From Calliopsis andreniformis (lineage: Eukaryota; Arthropoda; Insecta; Hymenoptera; Andrenidae), in NCBI RefSeq assembly GCF_051401765.1, contig NW_027480422.1, positions 14,340,001 to 14,404,000 on the forward strand: a stretch of 64,000 bases of DNA. The letters run 5' to 3'. Numbering within the stretch: position 1 is the first letter of the stretch; every line of letters starts with the position of its first letter. Shown here in pieces: positions 1-13,468 of this stretch. The notes under the pieces are model-generated. The model worked only from the letters and a program-made list of their open reading frames with translations. It had not been told where the DNA came from and made no database searches. A program made the translations under genes and the position numbers.

Positions 1-1
1 A

Positions 2-1470
2 GAAGTCAACGCCAGAAGCATAAAATAAAATAAAAATACAACAGTTTTTCCATCGTATAAAACGAATAATTGCAACCAGTATGAATGTTATGGTCATTTC
101 TACGTTACGGGCAACCTAGACTTCACACTAGGGCGTTGGTCCACCAGATCGTACAGCTAGGGACTTAGAATTCAACGCCAGAAGAGCAAAATACAACATA
201 AGTACAACAGTTTTACCATCGTACAAAATGAATAATTACAAGCAGTGTGAAAGCAATGGTCATTTATACGTTCCGGGCAATCTAGGCTTCACTGTAGGGC
301 GTTGCTCCACCAGATCGAATAGTTAGGGCCTTAGAAGTCAACGCCCGATGCATGAAATACAAAATAAAGAGAACAGTTTTTCCATTGTATAGAACGAATA
401 ATTGCAACCAATGTGAAAGTAATGGTCAGTCCTACGTTCCGGGCAACCTAGGCTTCGCTGAAGGGCGTTGCTCCTCCAGATCGAATAGTTAGGGCCTTAT
501 AAGTCAACTCCCGAAGCATAAAATACAAAATAAATAGAACAGTTTTTCCATTGTATAAATCGAATAATTGCAACCAGTGTGAAAGTTATGGTCATTTCTA
601 CGGTCCGGGCAACCTAGGCTTAACACTAGGGCGTTGCTCCACCAGGTCGAATAGTTAGGGCCTATGAAGTCAGCGCCAGAAGCATAAAATTCAAAATAGA
701 TAGAACAGCTTTTCCATGGTATATAATGTATATTTGCAAACAGTGTGAAGGTAGTGGTCATTTCTACGTTCAGGGCAACCTAGGCTTCACTCCAGGGCGG
801 TGCTCCACCAGATCAAATAGTTAGGGCCTAAGAAGTCAACGCCAGAAGCTTAAAATACAATATAAATACAACAGCTTTTCCATCGTATATAATGTATATT
901 TGCAAACAGTGTGAAAGTAACGGTCATTTCTACGTTCCGGGCAACCTAGACTCCACTCTACGGCGTTGCTCCACCAGATGGAATAGTTAGGGACTTAGAA
1001 TTCGACGCCAGAAGCATAAAATACAACATAAGTACAACAGTTTTTCCATCGTATAACAGGAATAATTGCAACCAGTGTGAAAGTACAGGTCAGTTCTACG
1101 TTCCGGGCAACCTAGGCTTCACCCCTGGGCGTTGCTCCGCCAGATCCAATAGTTAGGACCCTAGAAGTCAGCGCCAGAAGCATAAAATACAAAATAGATA
1201 CAACAGTTTTTCCATCGTATAGCATGAATAATTGCAACCAGAGTGAAATTAATGGACATTTCTACGTTTCGGGCGACCTAGGCTTCACTCTAGGGCGTTG
1301 CTCCACCATATCGAATAGCTAGGGCCTTAGAAGTCAACGCCCGAAACATAAAATACATCAAAAATGCAACAGTTTTTCCATCGTATAACTGGCATAATTG
1401 CAACCAGTGTGAAAGATATGGTCATTTCTACGTTGCGGGCAACCCAGGCTTCACTCTAGGGCGTTGCTCC
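2..1470 (+). repeat. Nine-monomer segment, long-range duplicate of 22738-24206 (copy 1)
   Basis: About 8.9 monomers match 22738-24206 at a constant offset of 22736 (137 monomers less six single-base deletions). I saw about eight single-base differences, for example T/A at about 119 and T/C at about 543. Shared rare variants include GATCGTACAGC, GAAGAGCAAAATAC, CGATGCATGAAATAC and the TATATAATGTATATTTG monomers. The match breaks near 1470, where this copy reads CAGATCCAAAAG and the other CACATCCAACAG. It reaches the left edge of the window, so the duplicated segment may extend further left. Confidence 0.93.
821..831. other. Near-palindrome TTAGGGCCTAA at the monomer junction (example)
   Basis: Monomers of the junction class ending GCCTAA carry TTAGG and CCTAA as perfect inverted arms around a single G. 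Monomers of the GCCTTA class lose one pair. The motif recurs at many junctions across the window, so it is a class marker and a possible breakpoint or binding site. It also contains a lone TTAGGG, which should not be read as telomeric. Confidence 0.55.
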
Positions 1471-1479
1471 ACCAGATCC

Positions 1480-2515
1480 AAAAGTTAGGGCCTTAGGAAT
1501 CAACGCCAGAGGCATAAAATACAATATAAATACAACTGTTTTTCCGTTGTATAAAATGAATGATTGCAAACAGTGTGAAAGTAATGGTCATTTGGACGCC
1601 CTGGACTACCTAGGCATCACTCTAGGGCGTTGCTCCACTAGATCGAATAGCTAGGGACTTAGAATTCAACGCCAGAAGCATAAAATACCATATAAATCCA
1701 ACAGTTTGTCCATGGTATAACAGGAATAATTGCAACCAGTGTGAAAGTAGTGGTCATTTATACGTCCCGGGCAACCTAGGCTTCACGCTAGGGCGTTGCT
1801 CCACCAGGTCGAATAATTAGGGCCTTAGAAAACAACGCCAGACGCAAAAAATACAATAAAAATACAACATCTATTCCATCGTATTAAAGGTATAATTGCA
1901 ACCAGTGTGAAAGTAATGGTCATTTCTGCGTTCCGGGCAACATAGGCTTCACTCTTGGACGTTGCCCCACCATATCGAAAAGTTAGGGCCTAAGAAGTCA
2001 ACGCCAGAAGCATAAAATAAAATAAAATAACAACAGTTTTTCCATCGTATAAAAGTTACAATTGCAACCAGTGTGAAGGTAATGGTCATTTCTACGTTCC
2101 GGGTAACATAGGCCTCACTCTTGGACGTTGCTCCAAGAGATCGAATTGCTAGGACCTTAGAAGTCAACGCCAGAAGCAAAAAATACAATATAAATGCAAT
2201 AGTTTTTCCATTGTATAAAATGAATAATTGCAAACAGTGTGAAAGTAATGGTCATTTCTACGTTCCGGGCAACCTGGGTTTCACTCTAGGGCGTTGCTCC
2301 ACCAGGTCGAATAGTTAGGACCTTAGATAACAACGCCAGACGCATAAAGTACAATAAAAATACAACAACATTTCCATCGTATAAAAGGTATAATTGCAAC
2401 CAATGTGAAAGTAATGGTCACTTCTACGTTCCAGGCAACATAGGCTTCACTCATGGACGTTGCCCCACCAGATCGAAAAATCAGGGCCTAAGAAGTCAAC
2501 GCCAGAAGCATAAAA
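1480..2515 (+). repeat. Segment duplicated at 12266-13468, lacking one monomer
   Basis: It starts with the TTAGGAATCAACGCCAGAGG monomer and matches the later copy at an offset of 10786, which changes to 10953 after about 1780. The step of 167 equals one monomer plus one extra T. Shared markers are GACGCCCTGGACTACC, ATCTATTCCATCGTATTAAAGG and GCAAAAAATACAATATAAATGC. The step lies inside the conserved GGGCAACCTAGG, as expected for in-register unequal exchange. Confidence 0.85.
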
Positions 2516-3219
2516 TACAATATAAATACAACAGTTTTTCCATTGTATAAAACGAATAATTGCAACCAGTGTGAAAGTTATGGTCATTTCTACGTCCGGG
2601 CAACATAGGCTTGACTCTTGGACGTTACCCCAGCAGATCGAATAGCTACGGCCTTAGAAGTCAACGCCAGAATCACCAAATACAAAGTAAATACAACAGT
2701 TGTTCTACCGTATAACAGGAATAATTGCAACCAGAGTGAAATTTATGGCCTTTTCTACGTTCCGGGCAACCTAGGCTTCACTCTAGGGCGTTGGTCCACC
2801 AGATCGAATAACTAGGGACTTAGAGTACAACGCCAGAAAAATAAAATACAATAAAAATACAACAGTCTTTCCATCGTACAACAGGAATAATAGCAACCAG
2901 TGTGAAAATAATGGTCTTTTCTACGTTCCGGGCAACCCAAGCTTGACTCTAGGGCTTTGCTCCACCACACCGAATAGCTAGGGACATAGAAATCAACGCC
3001 AGAAGAATAAAATACAATATGCATATAACAGCTTTTCCATCGTATATAATGTATATTCGCAAACAGTGTGAAAGTAATGGTCATTTCTACGTTCCGGACA
3101 ACATAGGCTGCACTCTTGGACGTTGCTGCAAGAGATCGAATAGCTAGGACCTTAGAAGTCAACGCCAGAAGCATAGAACACAAAATAAATACAACAGTCT
3201 TTCCATTGTATTAAATGAT

Positions 3220-5045
3220 TAATTGCAACCAATGTGAAAGTAATGGCCACTTCTACGTTCCGGGCAACATAGGCTTCACTCTTGGACGTTGCCCCACCAG
3301 ATCGAAAAGTTAGGGCCTAAGAAGTCAACGCCAGGAGCATAAAACAAAATAAAATTACAACAGTTTTTCCATCGTATAACAGGAATAATTGCAACCAGTG
3401 TGAAAGTGATGGTCATTTCTACGTTCGGGGCAACCTATTCATCACTCTAGGGCGTTGGTCCACCAGATCCAATAGTTAGGGCCTAAGATGCCAACGCCAG
3501 GAGCATCAAATACAAAATAAATACAAAGGTCTTTCCATCGTAAAACAGGAATAATTGCAACCAGTATGAAAGAAATGGTCATTTCTACGTTCCGGGCAAC
3601 ATAGGCATCACTCTTGGTCGTTGCTCCAAGAGATCGAATAGCTAGGACCTTAGAAGTCAACTACAGAAGCATAGAATACAATATAAATACAACAGTCCTT
3701 CCATTGTATAAAATGAATAATTATAACCAGTGTGAAAGAAATGTTCATTTCTACGTTCCGGGCAACCTAGGCTTCACTCTAGGGCGTTGCTCCTCCAGGT
3801 CGATAAGTTAGGATCTTAGAAAACAACGCCAGACGCATAAAATACAATAAAAATGCAACAGCTTGTAGATCGCATAACAGGGATAATTGCAACCAGTGTG
3901 AAAGTAATAGTCATATCTACGTTCCGGGCAACCTAGGTTTCGCTCTTGGGCGTTGCTTCACCACGTCGAATAGTTAGGGCCATAGGAGTCAACGCCAGAA
4001 GCATAAAATACGATATAAGTACAACAGTTTTTCCACCGTATAAAACGAATTATTGAAACCAGTCTGAAGGTAATGGCCATTTCTACGCTCCGGGCATCCT
4101 ATGCTTCACTCTAGGGCGTTGGTCCACCAGATCCAATAGTTAGGGCCTAAGAAGTCAACGCCAGAAACATAAAGTACAATAAAAATCCAGCAGCTTGTAG
4201 ATCGTATAACAGGGATAATTGCAACCAGTGTGAAAGTAGTAGTCATATCTACGTTCCGGGAAACCTAGGTTTCGCTCTTGGGAGTTGCTCCACCACGTCG
4301 AATAGTTAGGGCCATAGGAGTCAACGCCAGAAGCATAAAATAAAAGAAAATCACAACAGTTTTTCCATCGTATAACAGGAATAATTGCAACCAGTGTGAA
4401 AGTGATGGTCATTTCTACGTTCCGGGCAACCTAGGCTTCACTCTAGGGCGTTGGTCCTCCAGATCCAAAAGTCAGGGCCTAAGAAGCCAACGCCAGAAGC
4501 ATTAAATACGATATAAGTACAACAGTTTTTCCATCGTATAAAACGAATAATTGCAACCAGTCTGAAAGTAATGGACATTTCTACGCTCCGGGCATCCTAG
4601 GCTTCACTATACGGCGTTGGTCCACGAGATCCAATAGTTAGGGCCTTAGGAATCAACGCCAGAAGCATAAAATACAATATAAATACAACAGTTTTTCCGT
4701 TGTATAAAATGAATGATTGCAAACAGTGTGAAACTAATGGTCATTTCAACGCCCTGGACTACCTAGGTATCACTCTAGGGCGTTGCTCCACCAGATCGGA
4801 TAGCTAGGGACTTAGAATTCAACGCCTGAAGCATAAAATACAATAAAAATCCAACAGTTTGTCCATGGTATAACAGGAATAATTGCAACCAGTGTGAAAG
4901 TAGTGGTCATTTATACGCCCAGGGCAACCTAGGTTTCGCTCTAGGGCGTTGGTTCACCACGTCGAATGGTTAGGGCCTTAGAAGTCAACGCCAGAAGCAT
5001 AAAATACAATATAAATACAACAGTTTTTCCATCGTATAAAAGGTA
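3220..5045 (+). repeat. 11-monomer HOR, unit 1 (1826 bp)
   Basis: This unit matches the next 1826 bp base for base with few differences. Paired landmarks lie exactly 1826 apart: GAAGTCAACGCCAGGAGCAT at 3321 and 5147, and GGAATCAACGCC at 4649 and 6475. Eleven monomers of 166 bp give exactly 1826, so the net length difference between units is zero. Characteristic monomers include GCTTGTAGATCG, the CGCTCCGGGCATCC type and GACTACCTAGG. Confidence 0.92.
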
Positions 5046-6871
5046 TAATTGCAACCAATGTGAAAGTAATGGCCACTTCTACGTTCCGGGCAACATAGGC
5101 TTCACTCTTGGACGTTGCCCCACCAGATGGAAAAGTTAGGGCCTAAGAAGTCAACGCCAGGAGCATAAAACAAAATAAAATTACAACAGTTTTTCCATCG
5201 TATAACAGGAATAATTGCAACCAGTGTGAAAGTGATGGTCATTTCTACGTTCGGGGCAACCTATTCATCACTCTAGGGCGTTGGCCCACCAGATCCAATA
5301 GTTAGGGCCTAAGATGCCAACGCCAGGAGCATCAAATACAAAATAAATACAAAGGTCTTTCCATCGTAAAACAGGAATAATTGCAACCAGTATGAAAGAA
5401 ATGGTCATTTCTACGTCCCGGGCAACATAGGCATCACTCTTGGTCGTTGCTCCAAGAGATCGAATAGCTAGGACCTTAGAAGTCAACTACAGAAGCATAG
5501 AATACAATATAAATACAACAGTCCTTCCATTGTATAAAATGAATAATTGCAAACAGTGTGAAAGTAATGGTCATTTCTACGTTCCGAGCAACCTAGGCTT
5601 CACACTAGGGCGTTGCTCCTCCAGGTCGATAAGTTAGGGCCTTAGAAAACAACACCAGACGCATAAAATACAATAAAAATGCAACAGCTTGTAGATCGCA
5701 TAACAGGGATAATTGCAACCAGTGTGAAAGTAATAGTCATATCTACGTTCCGGGCAACCTAGGTTTCGCTCTTGGGCGTTGCTCCACCACGACGAATAGT
5801 TAGGGCCATAGGAGTGAACGCCAGAAGCATAAAATACGATATAAGTACAACAGTTTTTCCACCGTATAAAGCGAATTATTGGAACCAGTCTGAAGGTAAT
5901 GGCCATTTCTACGCTCCGGGCATCCTATGCTTCACTCTAGGGCGTTGGTCCACCAGATCCAATAGTTAGGGCCTAAGAAGTCAACGCCAGAAACATAAAG
6001 TACAATAAAAATCCAGCAGCTTGTAGATCGTATAACAGGGATAAATGCAACCAGTGTGAAAGTAGTAGTCATGTCTACGTTCCGGGGAACCTAGGTTTCG
6101 CTCTTGGGGGTTGCTCCACCACGTCGAATAGTTAGGGCCATAGGAGTCAACGCCAGAAGCATAAAATAAAAGAAAATCACAACAGTTTTTCCATCGTATA
6201 ACAGGAATAATTGCAACCAGTGTGAAAGTGATGGTCATTTCTACGTTCCGGGCAACCTAGGCTTCACTCTAGGGCGTTGGTCCACCAGATCCAAAAGTCA
6301 GGGCCTAAGAAGCCAACGCCAGAAGCATAAAATACGATATAAGTACAACAGTTTTTCCATCGTATAAAACGAATAATTGCAACCAGTCTGAAAGTAATGG
6401 ACATTTCTACGCTCCGGGCATCCTAGGCTTCACTCTACGGCGTTGGCCCACCAGATCCAATAGGTAGGGCCTTAGGAATCAACGCCAGAAACATAAAATA
6501 CAATATAAATACAACTGTTTTTCCGTTGTATAAAATGAATGATTGCAAACAGTGTGAAAGCAATGGTCATTTCAACGCCCTGGACTACCTAGGCATCACT
6601 CTAGGGCGTTGCTCCACCAGATCGAATAGCTAGGGACTTACAATTCAACGCCTGAAGCATAAAATACAATAAAAATCCAACAGCTTGTCCATGGTATAAC
6701 AGGAATAATTGCAACCAGTGTGAAAGTAGTGGTCATTGATACGTCCCGGGCAACCTAGGTTTCGCTCTAGGGCGTTGCTTCACCACGTCAAATGGTTAGG
6801 GCCTTAGAAGTCAACGCCAGAATCATAAAATACAATATAAATGCAACAGTTTTTCCATCATATAAAAGGTA
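5046..6871 (+). repeat. 11-monomer HOR, unit 2 (1826 bp)
   Basis: This is the second tandem unit of the 1826-bp HOR. The match with unit 1 fades around 6871, where unit 2 continues with AACCAGTGTAAGAGTAATGG. Parts of the unit reappear downstream: 5981-6238 matches 11788-12045 and 5772-5969 matches 11579-11776, both at offset 5807 (35 monomers less 3 bases). Confidence 0.92.
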
Positions 6872-7190
6872 TAATTGCAACCAGTGTAAGAGTAATGGTC
6901 ATTTCTGCGTTCCGGGCAACATAGGCTTCACTCTAGGGCGGTGCTCCACCAGATCGAATAGTCAGGGACTTAGAATTCCACGCCACATGCATAAAATACA
7001 GTAAAACTGCAACAGCTTTTCCATCGTATAACAGGAATAACTGCAACCAGTTTGAAAGTACTGGTCATTTCTACGTTCCGGCAACCTAGGCTTCACTCCA
7101 GGGCGTTGCTCTACCAGATCGAATAGTTAGGGACTTAGAATTCAACGCCAGAAGCATAAAATACAACAAAAATGCAACAGGTTTTCCATC
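6610..7190 (+). repeat. 3.5-monomer segment copied at 9928-10508
   Basis: The marker CAATTCAACGCC at 6641 recurs at 9959, an offset of 3318 (20 monomers less 2). Shared rare variants are CACGCCACATGCATAAAATAC and the AACTGCAACCAGTTTGAAAG monomer with the CCGGCAACC single-base deletion. Only a few differences are seen over about 580 bp. Confidence 0.85.
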
Positions 7191-7439
7191 GTATAAAAGG
7201 TATAATTGCAACCAATGTGAAAGTAATGGTCACTTCTACGTTCCAGGCAACATAGGTTTCACTCATGGGCGTTGCCCACCAGATCGAAAAATCAGGGCCC
7301 AAGTAGTCAACGCCAGAAGCATAAAATAAAATAAAACTACAACAGTTTTTCCATCGTATAACAGGAATAATTGCAACCAGTGTGAAAGTGATGGTCATTT
7401 CTACGTTCGGGGCAACCTATTCATCACTCTAGGGCGTTG

Positions 7440-7930
7440 GTCCACCAGATCCAATAGTTAGGGCCTAAGAAGCCAACGCCAGGAGCATCAAATACAAAAT
7501 AAATACAAAGGTTTTTCCATCGTAAAACAGGAATAATTGCAACCAGTGTGAAAGAAATGTTCATTTCTACGTTCCGGGCAACCTAGGCTTCACTCTAGGG
7601 CGTTGCTCCTCCAGGTCGATAGGTTAGGGTCTTAGAAAACAACGCCAGACGCATAAAATACAATAAAAATGCAACAGCTTGTAGATCGCATAACAGGGAT
7701 AATTGCAACCAGTGTGAAAGTAATAGTCATATCTACGTTCCGGGCAACCTAGGTTTCGCTCTTGGGCGTTGCTTCACCACGTCGAATAGTTAGGGCCATA
7801 GGAGTCAACGCCAGAAGCATAAAATACGATATAAGTACAACAGTTTTTCCACCGTATAAAACGAATTATTGGAACCAGTCTGAAGGTAATGGCCATTTCT
7901 ACGCTCCGGGCATCCTAGGCTTCACTCTAC
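7440..7930 (+). repeat. Partial copy of the 11-monomer HOR lineage
   Basis: GAAGCCAACGCCAGGAGCAT at 7469 matches 11286 (offset 3817, 23 monomers less 1) and the earlier units near 3490 and 5316. The order GTAAAACAGG, GCTTGTAGATCG, GGAACCAGTCTGAAGG is kept. The segment is joined to different neighbours than in the tandem 1826-bp units. Confidence 0.8.
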
Positions 7931-8789
7931 GGCGTTGGTCCACGAGATCCAATAGTTAGGGCCTTAGGAATCAACGCCAGAAGCATAAAATACAATATAA
8001 ATACAACTGTTTTTCCATTGTATTACATGAATAATTGCAAACAGTGTGAAAGTAATGGTCATTTCTACGTTCCGGGCAACCTAGGCTTCTATCTAGGGCG
8101 TTGCTCCACCAGGTCGAATAGTTAGGGCCTTTGAAAACAACGCCAGACGCTTAAAATACAACAAAATTACAACAGTTTTTCCATCGTATAACAGGAATAA
8201 TTGCAACCAGTGTGAAAGTGATGGTCCTTTCAACGCTCTGGGCTACCTAGGCATCACTCTAGGGCGTTGCTCCACCAGATCGATTAGCTTGGGACTTAGA
8301 ATTCAACGCCAGAAGCATAAAATACAATAAAAATCCAACAGTTTGTCCATGGTATAACAGGAATAATTGCAACCAGTGTGAAAGTAATGGTCATTTCTAC
8401 GTTCCGGGCAACCTAGGCTTCACTCTAGGTCGTTGCTCCAACAGATCGAAAAGTTAGGGCCTAAGAAGTCAACGCCAGAAGCATAAAATAAAATAAAATT
8501 ACAACAGTTTTTCCATCGTATAAAAGGTATAATTGCAACCACTGTGAAAGTAATGGTCATTTCTACGTTCCGGGCAACCTAGGCTTCACTCTAGGGCGTT
8601 GGTCCACCAGATCCAAAAGTCAGGTCCTAAGAAGCCAACGCCAGAAGCATAAAATACGATATAAGTACAACAGTTTTTCCATCGTATAAAACGAATAATT
8701 GCAACCAGTCTGAAAGTAATGGCCACTTCTACGCTCCGGGCATCCTAGGCCTCACTCTACGGCGTTGATCCACCAGATCCAAAAGTTAG

Positions 8790-9550
8790 GGCCTAAGAAG
8801 TCAACGCCAGAAGCATAAAATAAAATAAAATTACAACAGTTTTTCCATCGTATAACAGGAACAATTGCAACCAGTGTGAAAGTGATGGTCATTTCTACGT
8901 TGCGGGCAACCTACTGATCACTCTAGGGCGTTGGTCCACCAGATCCAATAGTTAGGGCCTAAGAAGCCGACGCCAGGAGCATCAAATACAAAATAAATAC
9001 AACAGCCTTTCCATCGTAAAACAGGAATAATTGCAACCAGTTTGAAAGAAATGGTCATTTCTACGTTCCGGGCAACATAGGCTGCACTCTTGGACGTTGC
9101 TCCAAGAGATCGAATAGCTAGGACCTTAGAAGTCAACGCCAGAAGCATAGAATACAATATAAATACAACAGTCTTTCCATTGTATAAAATGAATAATTGC
9201 AAACAGTGTGAAAGTAATGGTCATTTCTACGTTCCGGGCAACCTTGGCTTCACTGTAGGGCGTTGCTTCACCAGGTCGATTAGTTAGGGCCTTTGAAAAC
9301 AACGCCAGACGCTTAAAATACAATAAAATTACAACAGGTTTTCCATTGTATAACAGGAATAATGGCAACCAGTGTTAAAGTGATGGTCATTTCAACGCTC
9401 TGGGCTACCTGGGCATCACTCTAGGGCGTTGCTCCACCAGATCGAATAGCTAGGGACTTAGAATTCAACGCCAGAAGCATAAAATACAATAAAAATCCAA
9501 CAGCTTGTCCATGGTATAACAGGAATAATTGCAACCAGTGTGAAAGTAAT
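8790..9550 (+). repeat. 4.6-monomer segment copied at 13935-14695
   Basis: The offset is 5145 (31 monomers less 1). Shared markers are GGAACAATTGC, GTTGCGGGCAACCTA, GAAGCCGACGCC and GCCTTTCC followed by GTAAAACAGG. Differences are few, for example C/T near 9245 and 14390. Confidence 0.85.
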
Positions 9551-9927
9551 AGTCATTTCTACGTACAGGGCAACCTAGGCTTCAATCTAGGGCGTTGCTC
9601 CACCATGTCGAATAGTGAGAGCCTTAGAAAACAACGCCGGACGCATAAAATACAATAAAAATACAACAGCTTTTCCATCGTATAAAAGGTACAATTGCAA
9701 TCAATGTGAAAGTAATGGTCACTTCTACGTTCCGGTTAACATAGGCTTCACTCTTGGACGTTGCCCCACCAGATCGAAAAGTTAGGGCCTAAGAAGTCAA
9801 CGCCAGAAGCATAAAACAAAATAAAATTGCAACAGTTTTTCCATCGTATAACAGGAATAATTGCAACCAGTGTGGAACTGATGGTCATTTCTACGTTCGG
9901 GGCAACCAATTCATCACTCCAGGGCGT

Positions 9928-10508
9928 TGCTGCACCAGATCGAATAGCTAGGGACTTACAATTCAACGCCTGAAGCATAAAATACAATAAAAGTCCAACA
10001 GTTTGTCCATGGTATAACAGGAATAATTGCAACCAGTGTGAAAGTAGTGGTCATTGATACGTCCCGGGCAACCTAGGTTTCGCTCTAGGGCGTTGCTTCA
10101 CCACGTCAAATGGTTAGGGCCTTAGAAGTCAACGCCAGAATCATAAAATACAATATAAACGCAACAGTTTTTCCATCGTATAAAAGGTATAATTGCAACC
10201 AGTGTAAGAGTAATGGTCATTTCTGCGTTCCGGGCAACATAGGCTTCACTCTAGGGCGGTGCTCCACCAGATCGAATAGTCAGGGACTTAGAATTCCACG
10301 CCACATGCATAAAATACAGTAAAACTGCAACTGCTTTTCCATCGTATAACAGGAATAACTGCAACCAGTTTGAAAGTACTGGTCATTTCTACGTTCCGGC
10401 AACCTAGGCTTCACTCCAGGGCGTTGCTCTACCAGATCGAATAGTTAGGGACTTAGAATTCAACGCCAGAAGCATAAAATACAACAAAAATGCAACAGTT
10501 TTTCCATC
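9928..10508 (+). repeat. 3.5-monomer segment copied from or to 6610-7190
   Basis: It carries the same string of rare variants as 6610-7190, including CCACATGCATAAAATACAG. It is followed at about 10520-10570 by an unusually diverged stretch (GTGTGTCAGTAATGTGAATT) that is not part of the copied segment. Confidence 0.85.
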
Positions 10509-11256
10509 GTATAACAGGAATAATTGCAGCCAGTGTGTCAGTAATGTGAATTCCTACGCTTCGGGCAACCTAGGCTTCACTCTAGGGCGTTGCTCCACCA
10601 GATCGAATAGCTAGGACCTTAGAGGTCAACGCCAGAAGCATAGAATACAATATAAATACAACAGTCTTTCCATTGAATGAAATGAATAATTGCAAACTGT
10701 GTGAAAGTAATGGTCATTTCTACGTTCCGGGCATCCTTGGCTTCACTCTAGGGCGTTGCTCCACCAGGTCGAATAGTTAGGGCCTTTGAAAACAACGCCA
10801 GAAGCATAAAATACAATAAAAATCCAACAGTTTGTCCATGGTATAACAGGAATAATTGCAACCAGTGTGAAAGTAATAGTCATTTCTACGTACGGGGCAA
10901 CCTAGGCTTCACTCTAGGGCGTTGCTCCACCATGTCGAATAGTTAGAGCCTTAGAAAACAACGCCGGTCGCATAAAATACAATAAAAATACAACAGCTTT
11001 TCCATCGTATAAAAGGTATAATTGCAACCAATGTGAAAGTAATGGTCACTACTACGTTCCGGGCAACATAGGCTTCACTCTTGGACGTTGCCCCACCATA
11101 TCGAAAAGTTAGGGCCTAAGAAGTCAACGCCAGAAGCATAAAAAAAAATAAAATAAGAACAGTTTTTCCATCGCATAAAAGGTAAAATTGCAACCAGTGT
11201 GAAAGTAATGGTCATTTCTACGTTCGGGGCAACCTATTCATCACTCTAGGGCGTTG

Positions 11257-12250
11257 GTCCACCAGATCCAATAGTTAGGGCCTAAGAAGCCAACGCCAGG
11301 AGCATCAAATACAAAATAAATACAAAGGTTTTTCCATCGTAAAACAGGAATAATTGCAACCAGTGTGAAAGAAATGTTCATTTCTACGTTCCGGGCAACC
11401 TAGGCTTCACTGTAGGGCGTTGCTCCTCCAGGTCGATAAGTTAGGGTCTTAGAAAACAACGCCAGACGCATAAAATACAATAAAAATGCAACAGCTTGTA
11501 GATCGCATAACAGGGATAATTGCAACCAGTGTGAAAGTAATAGTCATATCTACGTTCCGGGCAACCTAGGTTTCGCTCTTGGGCGTTGCTTCACCACGTC
11601 GAATAGTTAGGGCCATAGGAGTCAACGCCAGAAGCATAAAATACGATATAAGTACAACAGTTTTTCCACCGTATAAAACGAATTATTGGAACCAGTCTGA
11701 AGGTAATGGCCATTTCTACGCTCCGGGCATCCTATGCTTCACTCTAGGGCGTTGGTCCACCAGATCCAATAGTTAGGGCCTAAGAAGTCAACGCCAGAAA
11801 CATAAAGTACAATAAAAATCCAGCAGCTTGTAGATCGTATAACAGGGATAATTGCAACCAGTGTGAAAGTAGTAGTCATATCTACGTTCCGGGAAACCTA
11901 AGTTTCGCTCTTGGGAGTTGCTCCACCACGTCGAATAGTTAGGGCCATAGGAGTCAACGCCAGAAGCATAAAATAAAAGAAAATCACAACAGTTTTTCCA
12001 TCGTATAACAGGAATAATTGCAACCAGTGTGAAAGTGATGGTCATTTCTACGTTCCGGGCAACCTAGGCTTCACTCTAGGGCGTTGGTCCTCCAGATCCA
12101 AAAGTCAGGGCCTAAGAAGCCAACGCCTGAAGCATAAAATACGATATAAGTACAACAGTTTTTCCATCGTATAAAACGAACAATTGCAACCAGTCTGAAA
12201 GTAATGGCCATTTCTACGCTGCGGGCATCCTAGGCTTCACTCTACGGCGT
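11257..12250 (+). repeat. Six-monomer partial copy of the 11-monomer HOR
   Basis: The region follows 7440-7930 at offset 3817 and then continues in step with 5316-6446 (offset 5807) and 3490-4620. It gives a third, unlinked copy of the GTAGATCG / GGCATCC monomer string seen in the tandem 1826-bp units. Confidence 0.82.
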
Positions 12251-12265
12251 TGGTCCACCATATCC

Positions 12266-13468
12266 AAAAGTTAGGGCCTTAGGAATCAACGCCAGAGGCA
12301 TAAAATACAATATAAATACAACTGTTTTTCCGTTGTATAAAATGAATGATTGCAATCAGTGTGAAAGTAATGGTCATTTGGACGCCCTGGACTACCTAGG
12401 CATCACTCTAGGGCGTTGCTCCACTAGATCGAATAGCTAGGGACTTAGAATTCAACGCCAGAAGCATAAAATACCCTATAAATCCAACAGTTTGTAAATG
12501 GTATAACAGGAATAATTGCAACCAGTGTGAAAGTAGTGGTCATTTATACGTCCCGGGCAACCTAGGTTTCGCTCTGGGGCGTTGCTTCACCACGTCGAAT
12601 GGTTAGGGCCTTAGAAGTCAACGCCAGAAGCATAAAATACAATATAAATACAACAGTTTTTCCATTGTATAAAATGAATAATTGCAAACAGTGTGATAGA
12701 AATGGTTTTTTTCTACGTTCCGGGCAACCTAGGCTTCACGCTAGGGCGTTGCTCCACCAGGTCGAATAATTAGGGCCTTAGAAAACAAAGCCAGACGCAT
12801 AAAATACAATAAAAATACAACATCTATTCCATCGTATTAAAGGTATAATTGCAACCAGTGTGAAAGTAATGGTCATTTCTGCGTTCCGGGCAACATAGGC
12901 TTCACTCTTGGACGTTGCCCCACCATATCGAAAAGTTAGGGCCTAAGAAGTCAACGCCAGAAGCATAAAATAAAATAAAATAACAACAGTTTTTCCATCG
13001 TATAAAAGGTCCAATTGCAACCAGTGTGAAAGTAATGGTCATTTCTACGTTCCGGGTAACATAGGCCTCAGTCTTGGACGTTGCTCCAAGAGATCGAATT
13101 GCTAGGAACTTAGAAGTCAACGCCAGAAGCAAAAAATACAATATAAATGCAATAGTTTTTCCATTGTATAAAATGAATAATTGCAAACAGTGTGAAAGTA
13201 ATGGTCATTTCTACGTTCCGGGCAACCTGGGATTCACTCTAGGGCGTTGCTCGACCAGGTCCAATAGTTAGGACCTTAGATAATAACGCCAGACGCATAA
13301 AGTACAATAAAAATACAACAGCATTTCCATCGTATAAAAGGTATAATTGCAACCAATGTGAAAGTAATGGTCACTTCTACGTTCCAGGCAACATAGGCTT
13401 CACTCATGGACGTTGCCCCACCAGATCGAAAAATTAGGGCCTAAGAAGTCAACGCCAGAAGCATAAAA
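12266..13468 (+). repeat. Segment duplicated from 1480-2515, with one extra monomer
   Basis: The copy has the same marker order as 1480-2515 but holds one additional monomer at about 12565-12731. That monomer contains a run of seven T (AATGGTTTTTTTCTACG) where the consensus has GGTCATTTC, making it 167 bp. The copy ends near 13468, where the sequence changes to AAATAAAATAAAACTACAAC. Confidence 0.85.

Noticed and set aside
821..831. TTAGGG at monomer junctions as a telomere-type repeat
   Set aside because: There is one copy per monomer, never in tandem, within a near-palindromic junction motif.
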